This document shows positions 9,285 through 17,645 of a stretch of DNA of 64,000 nt, piece after piece (position 1 is the stretch's first letter; each line of letters begins with the position of its first letter). Made by a program: the position numbers and the translations under genes. Under the pieces are notes generated by a model. It did not search any database and had not been told where the DNA came from. It saw nothing but the letters and a program-made list of their open reading frames with translations. Location: contig NZ_FYDJ01000002.1 of the NCBI RefSeq assembly GCF_900187425.1, positions 248,001 through 312,000 of the forward strand. Direction: 5' to 3'. The DNA comes from Pseudomonas sp. Irchel s3h14. GTDB lineage: Bacteria > Pseudomonadota > Gammaproteobacteria > Pseudomonadales > Pseudomonadaceae.

Positions 9285-10414
9285 CAGCCCCTCGGTGCCA
9301 GTTCGGTAACGTGCGGCAAACGCCAGAAAGCATCGCGCACCGCGCGGTCGGAGAAGCGTTCACGCAAGCGATCGAGCATCAGCTCGGCGCACTGGTGATG
9401 TTGCTGCTCGTCCATCGCGGCCAGATGTTGCAGCCCTTGAGCCAAGTGTTCGGCATCGCCCAGCGGGAACAGAATACCGACGCCCTCGACCACTTCCTTC
9501 GCCCCGCCACACGCCGTGGCGAGCAAGGGCACACCGGCGGCCATGGCCTCCAGCAGCACCATGCCGAACGGTTCGTGATCGGAACTCAGGGCAAACACAT
9601 CGAAGGCACGGAAATAACGTCGAGCCTCAGGCACCTGACCGAGGAACAGCACGCGGTCGCCGATACCCAACTCACGGGCCAGGGCCTTGAGGTCCTGTTC
9701 CAGTCGACCGGCACCGAGAATCACCAATTGACTGCTGGCTGGCAAACCCGGCAACGCCGCAGCAAAACCGTGCAGCAGCGTGGTCTGATCCTTGTCCGGA
9801 TGCAGCCGTCCGACATTGCCGACAACCCAGGCATCCGGCGCCAGGCCGAGGGTTTCCCTGGCCTCGCGAACCGACACCTGGCTGTCCTGCAAGGTCTGCA
9901 CATCAATACGGTTATAGAGCGTCTGAATCCGCGCCGCCGGCCACTTCGGCAGGCAATGACGCATGTCGTCGCGCACGGCATCGGAAACCCCGAGCAGACT
10001 CAGGCGCTTGCGGAAAATACTCGCGAAGAGTTTGCGCGTGCCGCGCTTGTAATCGTCAAACGCGTGATGCACGCCAATCACCGGCAACGATGTGCCGAGC
10101 AAGGCGATATAAATAGGCTTGAAACGGTGAGCGATGCAAAAACTGAAATTGCGCGAGGCGGCGATCTTGCGCAGATCGCCGATGGCGCCCAGCTTCAGGC
10201 CACGAATGGCCTTGGAGCTGTATTCCATGAACAGCACTTCATCAGAGGCGCAGCCCGCGGCGACCTCAGCATCGGCAGCCCCGGTCAGAAACACCGTGGT
10301 CACTCGATAACCGGTCCCCGCGAACAGGCTGGCGTACTGCCGGGCGCAGTCCAGAAACGGCCCGTCATAGCCGTGACAGAACTGCAGCACATGGCGTTCA
10401 GCCGAGCGTGTCAT
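9284..10414 (-). CDS. wapH: GT4 glycosyltransferase WapH, outer core
   Basis: A 376-residue GT4 glycosyltransferase. The acceptor half starts HVLQFCHGYDGPFLDCARQYA; the donor half shows VVGNVGRLHPDKDQTTLLHGF, QLVILGAGRLEQDLKALA and the EX7E region SSDHEPFGMVLLEAMAAGVP. Its place between the carbamoyltransferase and mig-14 genes matches PA5004, which is described as a core glycosyltransferase in P. aeruginosa. ATG 10414 lies 17 bases inside the 3' end of wapO, and the stop overlaps mig-14 by one base, so it is translated as part of a tight wapO-wapH-mig-14-dnpA-ssg unit. The sugar transferred is inferred from synteny only. Confidence 0.82.
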   Translation of the reverse strand: MTRSAERHVLQFCHGYDGPFLDCARQYASLFAGTGYRVTTVFLTGAADAEVAAGCASDEVLFMEYSSKAIRGLKLGAIGDLRKIAASRNFSFCIAHRFKPIYIALLGTSLPVIGVHHAFDDYKRGTRKLFASIFRKRLSLLGVSDAVRDDMRHCLPKWPAARIQTLYNRIDVQTLQDSQVSVREARETLGLAPDAWVVGNVGRLHPDKDQTTLLHGFAAALPGLPASSQLVILGAGRLEQDLKALARELGIGDRVLFLGQVPEARRYFRAFDVFALSSDHEPFGMVLLEAMAAGVPLLATACGGAKEVVEGVGILFPLGDAEHLAQGLQHLAAMDEQQHHQCAELMLDRLRERFSDRAVRDAFWRLPHVTELAPRG

Positions 10415-12155
10415 ATGCGTCCGCGCCCTCTTTGACCACCAGGATATCTTCCATGATCAAATACTGTAGATCGGAACCGAAGAACATGTTCAGGGCGTCC
10501 GTCGGCGAGCAGATCATCGGTTCGCCACGACGGTTGAGCGAGGTGTTCAGCGACACGCCGTTACCGGTCAGCACTTCCAGCGCCTTCATCATGTCGTAGT
10601 AGCGCGGGTTGTATTCGCGCTTGAGCACCTGGGCCCGGGACGTACCGTCTTCATGGACGACTTCCGGCACGCGGGTCTTCCACTCTTCCGCCACTTCAAA
10701 GGTGAAGGTCATGAACGGCGCCGGGTGATCGATCTTGATCATCTGCGGTGCAACGGTGTCGAGCATAGACGGGCAGAAAGGCCTCCAGCGCTCGCGGAAC
10801 TTGATCTGGTGGTTGATGCGGTCAGCCACGCCAGTCGCACTCGGGCAACCAATGATCGAACGTCCGCCCAAGGCGCGCGGACCGAATTCCATGCGGCCCT
10901 GGAACCAGGCCACCGGGTTGCCATCGACCATGATTTTGGCGATGTTTTCCGGCATGTTCTCAAGCTTGCGCCATACCGGCTTGCTCGGGTGACGGGCACA
11001 CGCGGCGAGCACATCTTCGTTGGTGTACGACGGGCCGAGGTAGACGTGTTCCATCTTCTCGACCGGCACACCACGGGCGTGGGACACATAGGCCGCCGCG
11101 CCAACCGCGGTGCCGGCATCGCCGGACGCTGGCTGCACAAACAGTTCTTTAACGTCATCGCGGGCGATGATTTTCTGGTTCAGCTTGACGTTCAACGCAC
11201 AGCCACCGGCGAAGGCCAGCTTGCCGGTTTCCTTGAGCACGTCGCCCAGGTAATGGTCGATCATCTGCAGCGAGATCTTTTCGAACAGCGCTTGCATGCT
11301 CGCGGCGTAATGGATGTACGGCTCGTCGGCGATGTCGCCTTCGCGCTTCGGACCCAGCCACTCGATCAGCTTCGGAGAGAAGTAGAAACCCTTGCCCTTC
11401 TCTTTATAACGACGCAGGCCGATGACGTTGGCGTAGTCGGTGTTGATCACCAGCTCGCCGTTCTCGAACGAAGCCAGGCGCGAGAAATCGTATTTGCTGG
11501 CATCGCCATACGGCGCCATGCCCATGACCTTGAACTCACCGTCGAGCATCTCGAAACCGAGGAACTCGGTGATCGCGCCGTACAGGCCGCCGAGGGAGTC
11601 CGGATCGAAGAATTCCTTGATCTTGTGGATTTTGCCGTTTTCGCCGTAACCGAAAAAGGTCGTGGCGTACTCACCCTTGCCGTCGATCCCGAGGATCGCG
11701 GTTTTCTCTTTGAAACCGGAGCAGTGGTAAGCGCTGGAGGCGTGGGCCAGGTGATGCTCGACCGGCTCGATCTTGATTTTCTTCGGATCGAAACCCAATT
11801 GCTCGAGGCACCAGACAATCTTGTTGCGATAGCGCTTGTAGCGACGGTTACCCATCAGGATCGCGTCGAGCGCGCGGTCCGGGGCGTACCAGTAACGCTT
11901 GGCGTAATGCCAGCGAGCCTTGCCGAACAGGCTGATCGGAGCGAACGGAATCGCTACCACATCAACGTCGGACGGCTTGATGCCAGCCTGCTCGAGGCAG
12001 AACTTCGCCGACTCGTAAGGCATGCGGTTCTTTGCATGTTTATCGCGCACAAAGCGCTCTTCCTCAGCCGCCGCGACCAGCTTGCCGTCGATGTACAACG
12101 CTGCGGAAGGATCATGGCTAAGGGCGCCGGACAGGCCAAGAATCGTCAATGCCAC
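10398..12155 (-). CDS. wapO: LPS core carbamoyltransferase WapO (NodU/TobZ family)
   Basis: A 585-residue O-carbamoyltransferase that would transfer carbamoyl from carbamoyl phosphate to a core heptose (7-O-carbamoyl-HepII is characteristic of Pseudomonas). It shows the family's N-terminal Kae1-like ATPase domain (ILGLSGALSHDPSAALYIDG, VEHHLAHASSAYHCSGF, FAGGCALNVKLNQKI, PASGDAGTAVGAAAY) and the C-terminal YrdC-like region with WFQGRMEFGPRALGGRSI. Length is normal for the family. The start is GTG 12155 (no ATG alternative), with GAGG upstream. It heads the wapO-to-ssg operon. A perfect TATAAT on the minus strand lies about 95 bases upstream. Confidence 0.9.
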   Translation of the reverse strand: MALTILGLSGALSHDPSAALYIDGKLVAAAEEERFVRDKHAKNRMPYESAKFCLEQAGIKPSDVDVVAIPFAPISLFGKARWHYAKRYWYAPDRALDAILMGNRRYKRYRNKIVWCLEQLGFDPKKIKIEPVEHHLAHASSAYHCSGFKEKTAILGIDGKGEYATTFFGYGENGKIHKIKEFFDPDSLGGLYGAITEFLGFEMLDGEFKVMGMAPYGDASKYDFSRLASFENGELVINTDYANVIGLRRYKEKGKGFYFSPKLIEWLGPKREGDIADEPYIHYAASMQALFEKISLQMIDHYLGDVLKETGKLAFAGGCALNVKLNQKIIARDDVKELFVQPASGDAGTAVGAAAYVSHARGVPVEKMEHVYLGPSYTNEDVLAACARHPSKPVWRKLENMPENIAKIMVDGNPVAWFQGRMEFGPRALGGRSIIGCPSATGVADRINHQIKFRERWRPFCPSMLDTVAPQMIKIDHPAPFMTFTFEVAEEWKTRVPEVVHEDGTSRAQVLKREYNPRYYDMMKALEVLTGNGVSLNTSLNRRGEPMICSPTDALNMFFGSDLQYLIMEDILVVKEGADAYDTLG

Positions 12156-12247
12156 AGGGGTCTAGCCTCTTTAGTCTGCATGCAGGCGCAAGGCGCCTCA
12201 AAGATTAATGTGCCCTCGCAAAGGGCGAGAGGCAGCTAAAGGGCGGG

Positions 12248-12253
12248 ATTATA
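12248..12253 (-). promoter_or_regulatory. Candidate -10 element of the wapO operon promoter
   Basis: TATAAT on the minus strand, in the only AT-rich stretch upstream of wapO. No good -35 hexamer lies 16-18 bases before it, so a sigma-70 promoter is only suggested. The resulting leader of about 85 bases would contain two short GC hairpins (around 12190-12230). Confidence 0.35.
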
Positions 12254-12301
12254 GCTTAAAAGCGACGGCAAGCCTCTAGCGGGAAGTGGCAAGCTGGCGC
12301 G

Positions 12302-12330
12302 TTGACAGATGACGGACCTCGACATAGACT
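12302..12330 (+). promoter_or_regulatory. Strong sigma-70 promoter driving a candidate small RNA
   Basis: A consensus -35 TTGACA at 12302-12307 is followed by exactly 17 bases and TAGACT (4 of 6 matches) at 12325-12330. It points to the plus strand, away from wapO, where no protein gene follows. An intrinsic terminator starts about 40 bases downstream. Confidence 0.6.
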
Positions 12331-12336
12331 CCTGCG

Positions 12337-12402
12337 CAAATGGACTGGGGGATCCCGGTCGGCGTTGTGGCCTCGGTGAGTTTCACCGGGGCTTTTCGCT
12401 TT
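12337..12402 (+). ncRNA. Candidate small RNA of about 65-70 nt
   Basis: The predicted transcript runs from about 12337, 6-7 bases after the -10 element, to the T-rich tail ending near 12402. The terminator hairpin has stem CCTCGGTG (12371-12378) pairing with CACCGGGG (12384-12391), loop AGTTT, and the tail CTTTTCGCTTT. There is no ORF. The 3' end is antisense to the last codons of the convergent DUF3800 gene. I do not recognise a known Pseudomonas sRNA family in it. Confidence 0.5.
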
Positions 12403-13261
12403 CTGAGAGAGGGAAAATTTTTAACCCCCAATTCTCGAAACCCTCTCCCACATTGTTACGCCCACCACTGCAGTAGAACTTGCGCTTGAGCACGTCAAAG
12501 GCACGATTTTCTTGCCCCGACCGCAAAACGCTCATACCAATGGGTCTTGCAACAAGATCCGCTAGCTGTAACCCCGTGGAATTCACTTGTTTGGTTGCAA
12601 AGACGATGTCGAACGGCAGTTGTATGCCCAATCTGTTCGCGCCATCGCACATGCGACGAAACTCCAGTTCAAGCTCATTATCCTCCCGCTTCCCTCGACG
12701 CTCGAAAATCACATGAGTTAAAACGCTCTGTTGATTCTTTTCCTGCAAATACTCATAAAGCGTTTCAAGGCAGAATCCGAGCGCGACGTGATAAGGATTG
12801 TGGACAGGACCTTGCTTTTCGCGAAGAGCGGCTTTGTCGATAACGCAGCTGATCAGGACGAAATTGCTGGCATCAATGATTCCCGTCAACTCATCGAGAA
12901 AGGCATGTTTGTGTTGCCTTGATGTGAAAAGACTAGAGAACGCTCCCTTTTCTTTTAGGATTTCCAATTCATGCAGACCGATCAGGTCATGACCCATATG
13001 ATTAAATTTGAACTTCTGAAGGGCAGGAATAACCTTTTCGCAATAATGCCTTTTATGAAACGCACAAAATGCCAGCACAAACATTGGGTAGTTTGGATCT
13101 AATGTTTGCATCCCATGATCGCCGCTCTCATCCACATAGATTATGAAATCGCTGTACCTCCCGGACGGAGGTAAAAGCTTTTCCGCCTCAACATTAATTT
13201 CAGCTTCGCTTTCGTTTTCAAAAAGAAAAAACTGTTGAGAGGGCAAAACCGGGGGCGACAC
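12383..13261 (-). CDS. DUF3800 domain protein
   Basis: A 292-residue protein of the DUF3800 family, which has an RNase H-like fold but no established function and is common in phages and mobile regions. Visible motifs are FIIYVDESGDHG near residues 38-50 (the acidic DES motif) and the C-terminal GLQLADLVARP with its conserved QxxD. Base composition is clearly more AT-rich than the surrounding LPS genes, which suggests recent transfer. The start is GTG 13261 with AGGTGA about 8 bases before it. The last codons overlap the terminator hairpin of the candidate small RNA on the other strand. DUF3800 genes have been reported with conserved RNA structures beside them; the 71-base leader here holds a small hairpin. 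Not part of the P. aeruginosa locus as I recall it. Confidence 0.8.
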   Translation of the reverse strand: MSPPVLPSQQFFLFENESEAEINVEAEKLLPPSGRYSDFIIYVDESGDHGMQTLDPNYPMFVLAFCAFHKRHYCEKVIPALQKFKFNHMGHDLIGLHELEILKEKGAFSSLFTSRQHKHAFLDELTGIIDASNFVLISCVIDKAALREKQGPVHNPYHVALGFCLETLYEYLQEKNQQSVLTHVIFERRGKREDNELELEFRRMCDGANRLGIQLPFDIVFATKQVNSTGLQLADLVARPIGMSVLRSGQENRAFDVLKRKFYCSGGRNNVGEGFENWGLKIFPLSESEKPR

Positions 13262-13332
13262 GAGCTATTCACCTGTTGTTCTTCGAGCCAAGTGCGTCAG
13301 GTGTAGCACTGACACGCCGGAATACAAAAGAG

Positions 13333-13668
13333 TTACCCGCGGCCTGACCTCCAGTAAATACTGATATTGCCGTCGGTAGCCTGCCGGTAAACCGTATAGG
13401 GCAGAAGGACGGTATCGAAAACACCCGACAGGGTGAGATCCACCAATACGAACGGCAAAAGAATACCCGTGGGATCAGGCGCTGCATTTAATACGCAAAA
13501 ATCGAACGCCAGACCACTGTAGATACGTGGGATGGACTGACAGTAGGTCTTTTGCTTTCTAAGGCTACGAGCCGCGTCCTCTTCATCCTGCAGTACCGTA
13601 ATAGCGGTCCCGCAGCCTGATAAAACCAGTGCAAAAGTGCTCAGTAACACCGTCATTTTTATCGTCAA
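13333..13668 (-). CDS. YceK/YidQ-family lipoprotein
   Basis: A small outer-membrane-type lipoprotein of 111 residues. The signal peptide MTIKMTVLLSTFALVLSGC ends in the lipobox LSGC. The mature part carries the family signature: after DPTG it has ILLPFVLVDLTLSGVFDTVLLP, close to the DLPxSLVFDTLLLP core of E. coli YceK. The start is TTG 13668, because GGAGGG lies 6 bases before it; an ATG at 13656 would leave the ribosome binding site 18 bases away and lose the signal-peptide lysine. It lies 71 bases upstream of the DUF3800 gene and the two may be co-transcribed. Function of the family is unknown. Like the DUF3800 gene, it interrupts the LPS core gene order. Confidence 0.75.
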   Translation of the reverse strand: MTIKMTVLLSTFALVLSGCGTAITVLQDEEDAARSLRKQKTYCQSIPRIYSGLAFDFCVLNAAPDPTGILLPFVLVDLTLSGVFDTVLLPYTVYRQATDGNISIYWRSGRG

Positions 13669-13810
13669 AATCTGCCCTCCGTGAACGTCAGGCAAACTAG
13701 CATCGCGGCTATTCAGGGCACAGTTCATGGGCTCTGTAGATCATGTAGGACGATTCATAAAAACTTGTCCCCTTGTGACACTCACGACTTCTTCGCTGGA
13801 TGTGTCGGCC

Positions 13811-13885
13811 TCTTCGCGAGCAAGCCCGCTCCCACAGGGGATCTGTGTTGTAACGAAGATCCCTGTGGGAGCGGGCTTGCTCGCG
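13811..13885. repeat. REPIN, inverted pair of GTGGGAGC-type REPs
   Basis: Two 23-base REP units in inverted orientation, core GTGGGAGCGGGCTTGCTCGC (TTCGCGAGC... at 13811-13833 and GTGGGAGC... at 13863-13885), separated by 29 bases. It lies between the PA5006-like kinase gene and the lipoprotein gene, so it marks a boundary of the accessory insert. Confidence 0.92.
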
Positions 13886-13904
13886 AAAGGACCGAAGGTC
13901 CGAT

Positions 13905-15356
13905 TCAGGCAGCGCTGGAGATATCTTTGGGAAGACGCTGATCAATGACCCGATACAGCGCACTGCTCTCAGGCCAGTTACGCATGAACCTCGCCCGATC
14001 CCGCGCATAGGCCGGGGCGAAGCTGTTGAGCGAGGCGTGCTGACACATCGAATCCAGATCAATCAGCGCCCAGCGATCGTGCTGCCAGAACAGGTTATGC
14101 CCCTTGAAATCCCCGTGACTGATCCGCTCGCCAATCAGCTCGGCAAACAAATGATCCAGCGCCTGCAACTCGGCTTCTGGTGCCTCACCGCTTTCAACGT
14201 AAGGTGCAAACCGCTCGATGATGTCCGGCCCCGGCAAGTACTCGGTCACCAGATAAGCCCGACTGCGCAACCAGAGACAACGCGTCTCCAGCAACGCCAA
14301 CGGCTTGGGCGTGGCGATGCCGAGAAACGCCAGGCGATTGCCTTCGCGCCAGGAGTGCCAGGCACGGCTCGGGCGCCAGAAGCGTTTGAGCCAGTGGGCA
14401 AAACCTTTGATGTTGTAGCGCTTGATCACCAACGTACGACCAGCCACCTCGACCTTGCCGACGCTCGCCGCGCCGCCGGTCTTGTACAGATGGCCCTGAT
14501 CGAGCAACGCATCGGCCTGCTCCAGCACCGGCAGCATCGCTGCCTCTTCCTCGCGGCGAATCGCCCGCAAGCCAAACGCTCCGCGCTGGACACTGAACAG
14601 CGTGCATTCGCGGCCGACCTTGATCAGGAAGTCCTTCAGACGCCAGGTGCGAACCTTGCTGATCTGCTTCTGCAACGCTTCCATCGGCAAGGCATGCTCG
14701 CCATTGCTCAGCAGGTAATACACCAGCAATTCTTCGGTGAAGGGCTCCAGCGTCTTGGGCAACTGGGCAAAAAACACCCCGAGGTTTTCCAGGACTTTCT
14801 GCCGCGAGAGCGGTTGGCCCGGCGTTTCCGTGCGGATTCCGGCACCGTCGATCAAATACAGCCGACCGCCCTGGCGCAGCAGGTTGTCCAGGTGCAGATC
14901 TTCCTGCCACAGGCCCTTGCGGTGCAATTGACCAATCGCACCCAGCGCATCAGCCAATACCGCCGATTGCTCATCCGCCAGCATCGGCAAATGTTCGACC
15001 TGTTTCCAGGCATCCCCAAGGCTTTCGGCGCCTTCAAGGAAATCAAACAGCAGCCAACCACCCTCGCCGTCCTTCAGGCCATCAGCCAGCAACAACGGCG
15101 TGGTCAACCCCTGAGCCGCCAGCAACCGCACGCCGTCCAGCTCACGCTGAAAATGCCGCGCCGCTTTGCTGCCGACCAACAATTTGGCCAGCACCGGCCG
15201 CCCACGCCAAACGCCGGCACCGACATAACGCTGCCCCGGCAACACCCGCAACAGACTCAGCAACTGCAACTCGGCAGGGCCGGCGGCATCGGCGAGTGGA
15301 ATATTCAGCGGCAGGCTCGGGCTGCGGCCAGCGTTTTTCAGCTCGGACAAACGCAT
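13905..15356 (-). CDS. LPS core kinase-like protein with two kinase domains
   Basis: A 483-residue cytoplasmic protein with two tandem lipopolysaccharide-kinase (InaA/Kdo-kinase-like) domains. The N-terminal domain shows LHRKGLWQEDLHLDNLL and RLYLIDGAGI; the C-terminal domain shows the invariant-lysine region LVIKRYNIKG, then ISHGDFKGHNLFWQHDRWALIDLDSM, which matches HxDxKxxN and the metal-binding IDxD. Both domains keep a plausible catalytic Asp and Asn. It matches PA5006 by position. ATG 15356 overlaps the previous gene's stop by one base (TGATG). Which core heptose position each domain would phosphorylate is unknown. Confidence 0.8.
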   Translation of the reverse strand: MRLSELKNAGRSPSLPLNIPLADAAGPAELQLLSLLRVLPGQRYVGAGVWRGRPVLAKLLVGSKAARHFQRELDGVRLLAAQGLTTPLLLADGLKDGEGGWLLFDFLEGAESLGDAWKQVEHLPMLADEQSAVLADALGAIGQLHRKGLWQEDLHLDNLLRQGGRLYLIDGAGIRTETPGQPLSRQKVLENLGVFFAQLPKTLEPFTEELLVYYLLSNGEHALPMEALQKQISKVRTWRLKDFLIKVGRECTLFSVQRGAFGLRAIRREEEAAMLPVLEQADALLDQGHLYKTGGAASVGKVEVAGRTLVIKRYNIKGFAHWLKRFWRPSRAWHSWREGNRLAFLGIATPKPLALLETRCLWLRSRAYLVTEYLPGPDIIERFAPYVESGEAPEAELQALDHLFAELIGERISHGDFKGHNLFWQHDRWALIDLDSMCQHASLNSFAPAYARDRARFMRNWPESSALYRVIDQRLPKDISSAA

Positions 15357-16108
15357 CAGCGCGCCTCCTTATGAGTGCGCCGCGCGGTCAGTCGCGCAAG
15401 CCAGCTGTCGATCAGCGAACTGTCTTGCGATTGATCCAGATAGGCAGCCAGCAGCTCGCGCAACTGCGCTTCGCTCCACTCAGGCGCCCGACGCAGCAAC
15501 GGCTCCAGGTCTTTGGCCCGGTCGCGCAGACCAAACAGCAACGGCCGGGTCTTTTCCAGGTCGATCAACTGGGCCAGGTAACCGTCGCCGCTGGCCTGGA
15601 GAAAAATGTGTTTGGGGTAGAAGCAACCATGAACCTGACGCGCGCCGTGCAGGCGCCGAGCCAATTGCCCACAGGCCTGCAGAATGGCCGAATGCTGCGC
15701 CGAACTCAGGTCCGACCAGCGCTGCAACAGCGAATCCAGGTCATCCCAACCGTCCAGGGCACGGGTCAGCAGAATCGCCCGGACTTCGCCGTTGACCTTG
15801 CGCTCACCGAAAAACGCCGCCTTCAGCGCTGGAATACCGAACCTTTCATAGCGACTGATATTTCGAAACTCACGGGCAAAGCTCGGCTCGCCAAAGGGCG
15901 CATGCAAGGTGCGCATCTGGTAGTTGCTCTGGCGTTTGAGGTAGTAGCCATGACCTTCCAGATCCAGCCGAAACACGCTGCTCCAGCCACCGCGAGCGGT
16001 GTTGGGCTCATCCACAGCATCGAGCTGCCTGGCCCAGAGTGCGTCGAAGGTGCCGAGGCCGTGACGCTCAAGCAGCGCACGGTCTTCAGCGGCCAGAAAA
16101 TCAGTCAT
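15356..16108 (-). CDS. LPS core kinase (InaA family), WapQ-like
   Basis: A 250-residue InaA-family lipopolysaccharide kinase. It shows GHGYYLKRQSNYQMRT (the lysine of the small lobe), LHGARQVHGCFYPKHIFLQ (catalytic loop with H-G-x-x-x-x-K-H in place of HRDxxxxN) and YLAQLIDLEKTRP (metal-binding D). The position corresponds to the gene I remember as wapQ (PA5007). It overlaps wapP upstream by 4 bases (ATGA) and the next kinase-like gene by 1 base, so all four kinase genes behind waaG form one coupled string. Substrate unproven. Confidence 0.78.
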   Translation of the reverse strand: MTDFLAAEDRALLERHGLGTFDALWARQLDAVDEPNTARGGWSSVFRLDLEGHGYYLKRQSNYQMRTLHAPFGEPSFAREFRNISRYERFGIPALKAAFFGERKVNGEVRAILLTRALDGWDDLDSLLQRWSDLSSAQHSAILQACGQLARRLHGARQVHGCFYPKHIFLQASGDGYLAQLIDLEKTRPLLFGLRDRAKDLEPLLRRAPEWSEAQLRELLAAYLDQSQDSSLIDSWLARLTARRTHKEAR

Positions 16109-16839
16109 TCGCGTCCCTCGAAAAATCTCACCACGTGCCGGATCCGTTTTTTATCGGCAGCATTCAGCCGATCACACTGACGGTATTGCAGGTAAAAGCG
16201 CAGGCGCTGGGTAGCCGACAAGTGATACTTGGCGACCTTGTCCAGACACGCCAGGTCCTTGGTGATCCGGTACTTGAGCCAGAAGCCGCGCCAGAAATCG
16301 CCATTGGGGCAGTCGATCAAAAACAGCCGGGGCTCATCGTCGATCAGCAGGTTGCGCCACTTCAAATCGTTATGGGTAAAACGATGGTCGTGCATGGTCC
16401 GGGTATAACCCGCCAGCTGCCGGCTGACGTTGTCGACCCAGGCGCGGTCCGCCAACTTTGGATCATGCCGCTCGGCCAGGGCCGACAAGTCTTCGGTATG
16501 CGGCAGCTCACGGGTGATCATCGCCCCGCGATCATAAGCCGCGCCGCGACGCTCCAGGCCCCAGGCCACCACTTCAGCGGTGGGAATGCCCCACTTGGCA
16601 AAGCGCTTGAGGTTCTGCCACTCGGCCTTCACCCGGGGTTTACCCAGGTAGCGGCGCAGACCTTTGCCGGCACCCACGTAGCGTTTGACGTAATAGTTGA
16701 CACCATTGCGCTGGACGCGAATGACCTCGGACAACAGGTCGCGCGTCAGGCGTTCGCCCTGAAGCGCAAACACAGCCTCAAGACTGCCGAAATCTTCTGC
16801 CAGATCGTTGTACGCAGGCTCCAGTTTCCAACCCGCCAT
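16105..16839 (-). CDS. wapP: LPS core heptose kinase, WapP-like
   Basis: A 244-residue kinase of the Rdo/InaA family. Key segments are NGVNYYVKRYVGAGKGL (small-lobe lysine), MHDHRFTHNDLKWRNLLIDDE (catalytic HNDLKxxN) and LFLIDCPNGDF (metal-binding D). All catalytic residues expected for the family are present. It directly follows waaP with a one-base overlap (TGATG at 16839), as PA5008 (wapP) follows waaP in P. aeruginosa, where extra phosphates on the inner-core heptoses are essential for outer-membrane integrity. The exact phosphorylation site is inferred from synteny. Confidence 0.8.
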   Translation of the reverse strand: MAGWKLEPAYNDLAEDFGSLEAVFALQGERLTRDLLSEVIRVQRNGVNYYVKRYVGAGKGLRRYLGKPRVKAEWQNLKRFAKWGIPTAEVVAWGLERRGAAYDRGAMITRELPHTEDLSALAERHDPKLADRAWVDNVSRQLAGYTRTMHDHRFTHNDLKWRNLLIDDEPRLFLIDCPNGDFWRGFWLKYRITKDLACLDKVAKYHLSATQRLRFYLQYRQCDRLNAADKKRIRHVVRFFEGRE

Positions 16840-17645
16840 CAGAGCGCATCCCCGTATCGCTGTTTACGGTCGTAGAGTTTGTTGGCCTTGCCTTCGAGCC
16901 AGGTGAGCAACCCGGCTTCCTCGCCCAGGATCTGGCGCAGCGGTCGCTGGAAATAGCCCTTGAGGAAACGCAATTTGTCGCGACGGGTCAGGCCAATGTC
17001 CAGCGCTGAAAAATACAGCGCCGCCAGGTCCTTGTTGCGCCAGCGTTGGGTAATCGTCGGACGAGTCTGGGCACGGTGCAGGTCGATCACCGAGAGCTTG
17101 AAATCGTCGGCCGTCACCGGTTTGTCGGTGTGCAGCAGAAAGTGGCAGATGTAGCAGTCGCGATGGTTGACCCCGGCGCGGTGCATCATGCCGGTCATGC
17201 GCGCGACTTCGGCGATCAGCGCGCGCTTGAGTCTTGGCTCGGGCGGGTGCTTGACCCAGTCGATGCTGAAGTCTTCAAGGCTGACAGTGGGCGCCAGCTC
17301 TTCGGTGACGATGAACGAATGCCGGTCCGCCGGGTTGCTGCCCTTCTCGCCATAAGCCACTGCGGTCATGGTCGGCACCCCGACTTCTTGCAGGCGCTGA
17401 ATGGCCTTCCATTCCTGGCCAGCACCGAGCACCGGCAACTTGGCCGTGAGCAGGTTCTTGAAGATCTCGCCCCAGCCAATGCCACGGTGGATCTTCACGA
17501 AAAAGCCACTGCCATTGACTTCGGTACGCAGGGTCCGGCGCGCTTCAAGTTCGCGGTATACCTCGCCCTGGAGGCCCTCGACTTCAGCGAACGGGTCGCG
17601 TCCGGCCCAGAGGCTCTTGAACGGTTCAGCCAGCATCAACTTCAT
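16839..17645 (-). CDS. waaP: LPS core heptose I kinase WaaP
   Basis: WaaP phosphorylates heptose I of the LPS inner core from ATP and is essential in P. aeruginosa. The 268-residue length matches the family. Visible are the glycine-rich/lysine region SGFFVKIHRGIGWGEIFKNLL, the WaaP signature GVNHRDCYICHFLL with catalytic Asp near residue 164, and LSVIDLHRAQTRP with the metal-binding Asp, followed by RNKDLAALYFSALDIGLTRRD. ATG 17645 overlaps the waaG stop as TAATG, and the stop overlaps wapP. The orientation and order waaG-waaP are as in other pseudomonads. Confidence 0.95.
   Translation of the reverse strand: MKLMLAEPFKSLWAGRDPFAEVEGLQGEVYRELEARRTLRTEVNGSGFFVKIHRGIGWGEIFKNLLTAKLPVLGAGQEWKAIQRLQEVGVPTMTAVAYGEKGSNPADRHSFIVTEELAPTVSLEDFSIDWVKHPPEPRLKRALIAEVARMTGMMHRAGVNHRDCYICHFLLHTDKPVTADDFKLSVIDLHRAQTRPTITQRWRNKDLAALYFSALDIGLTRRDKLRFLKGYFQRPLRQILGEEAGLLTWLEGKANKLYDRKQRYGDAL

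Noticed and set aside
13811..13885. Possible CRISPR array from the repeated REP sequences
   Set aside because: Units are in inverted pairs with unequal spacing across the window, and no cas genes are present.
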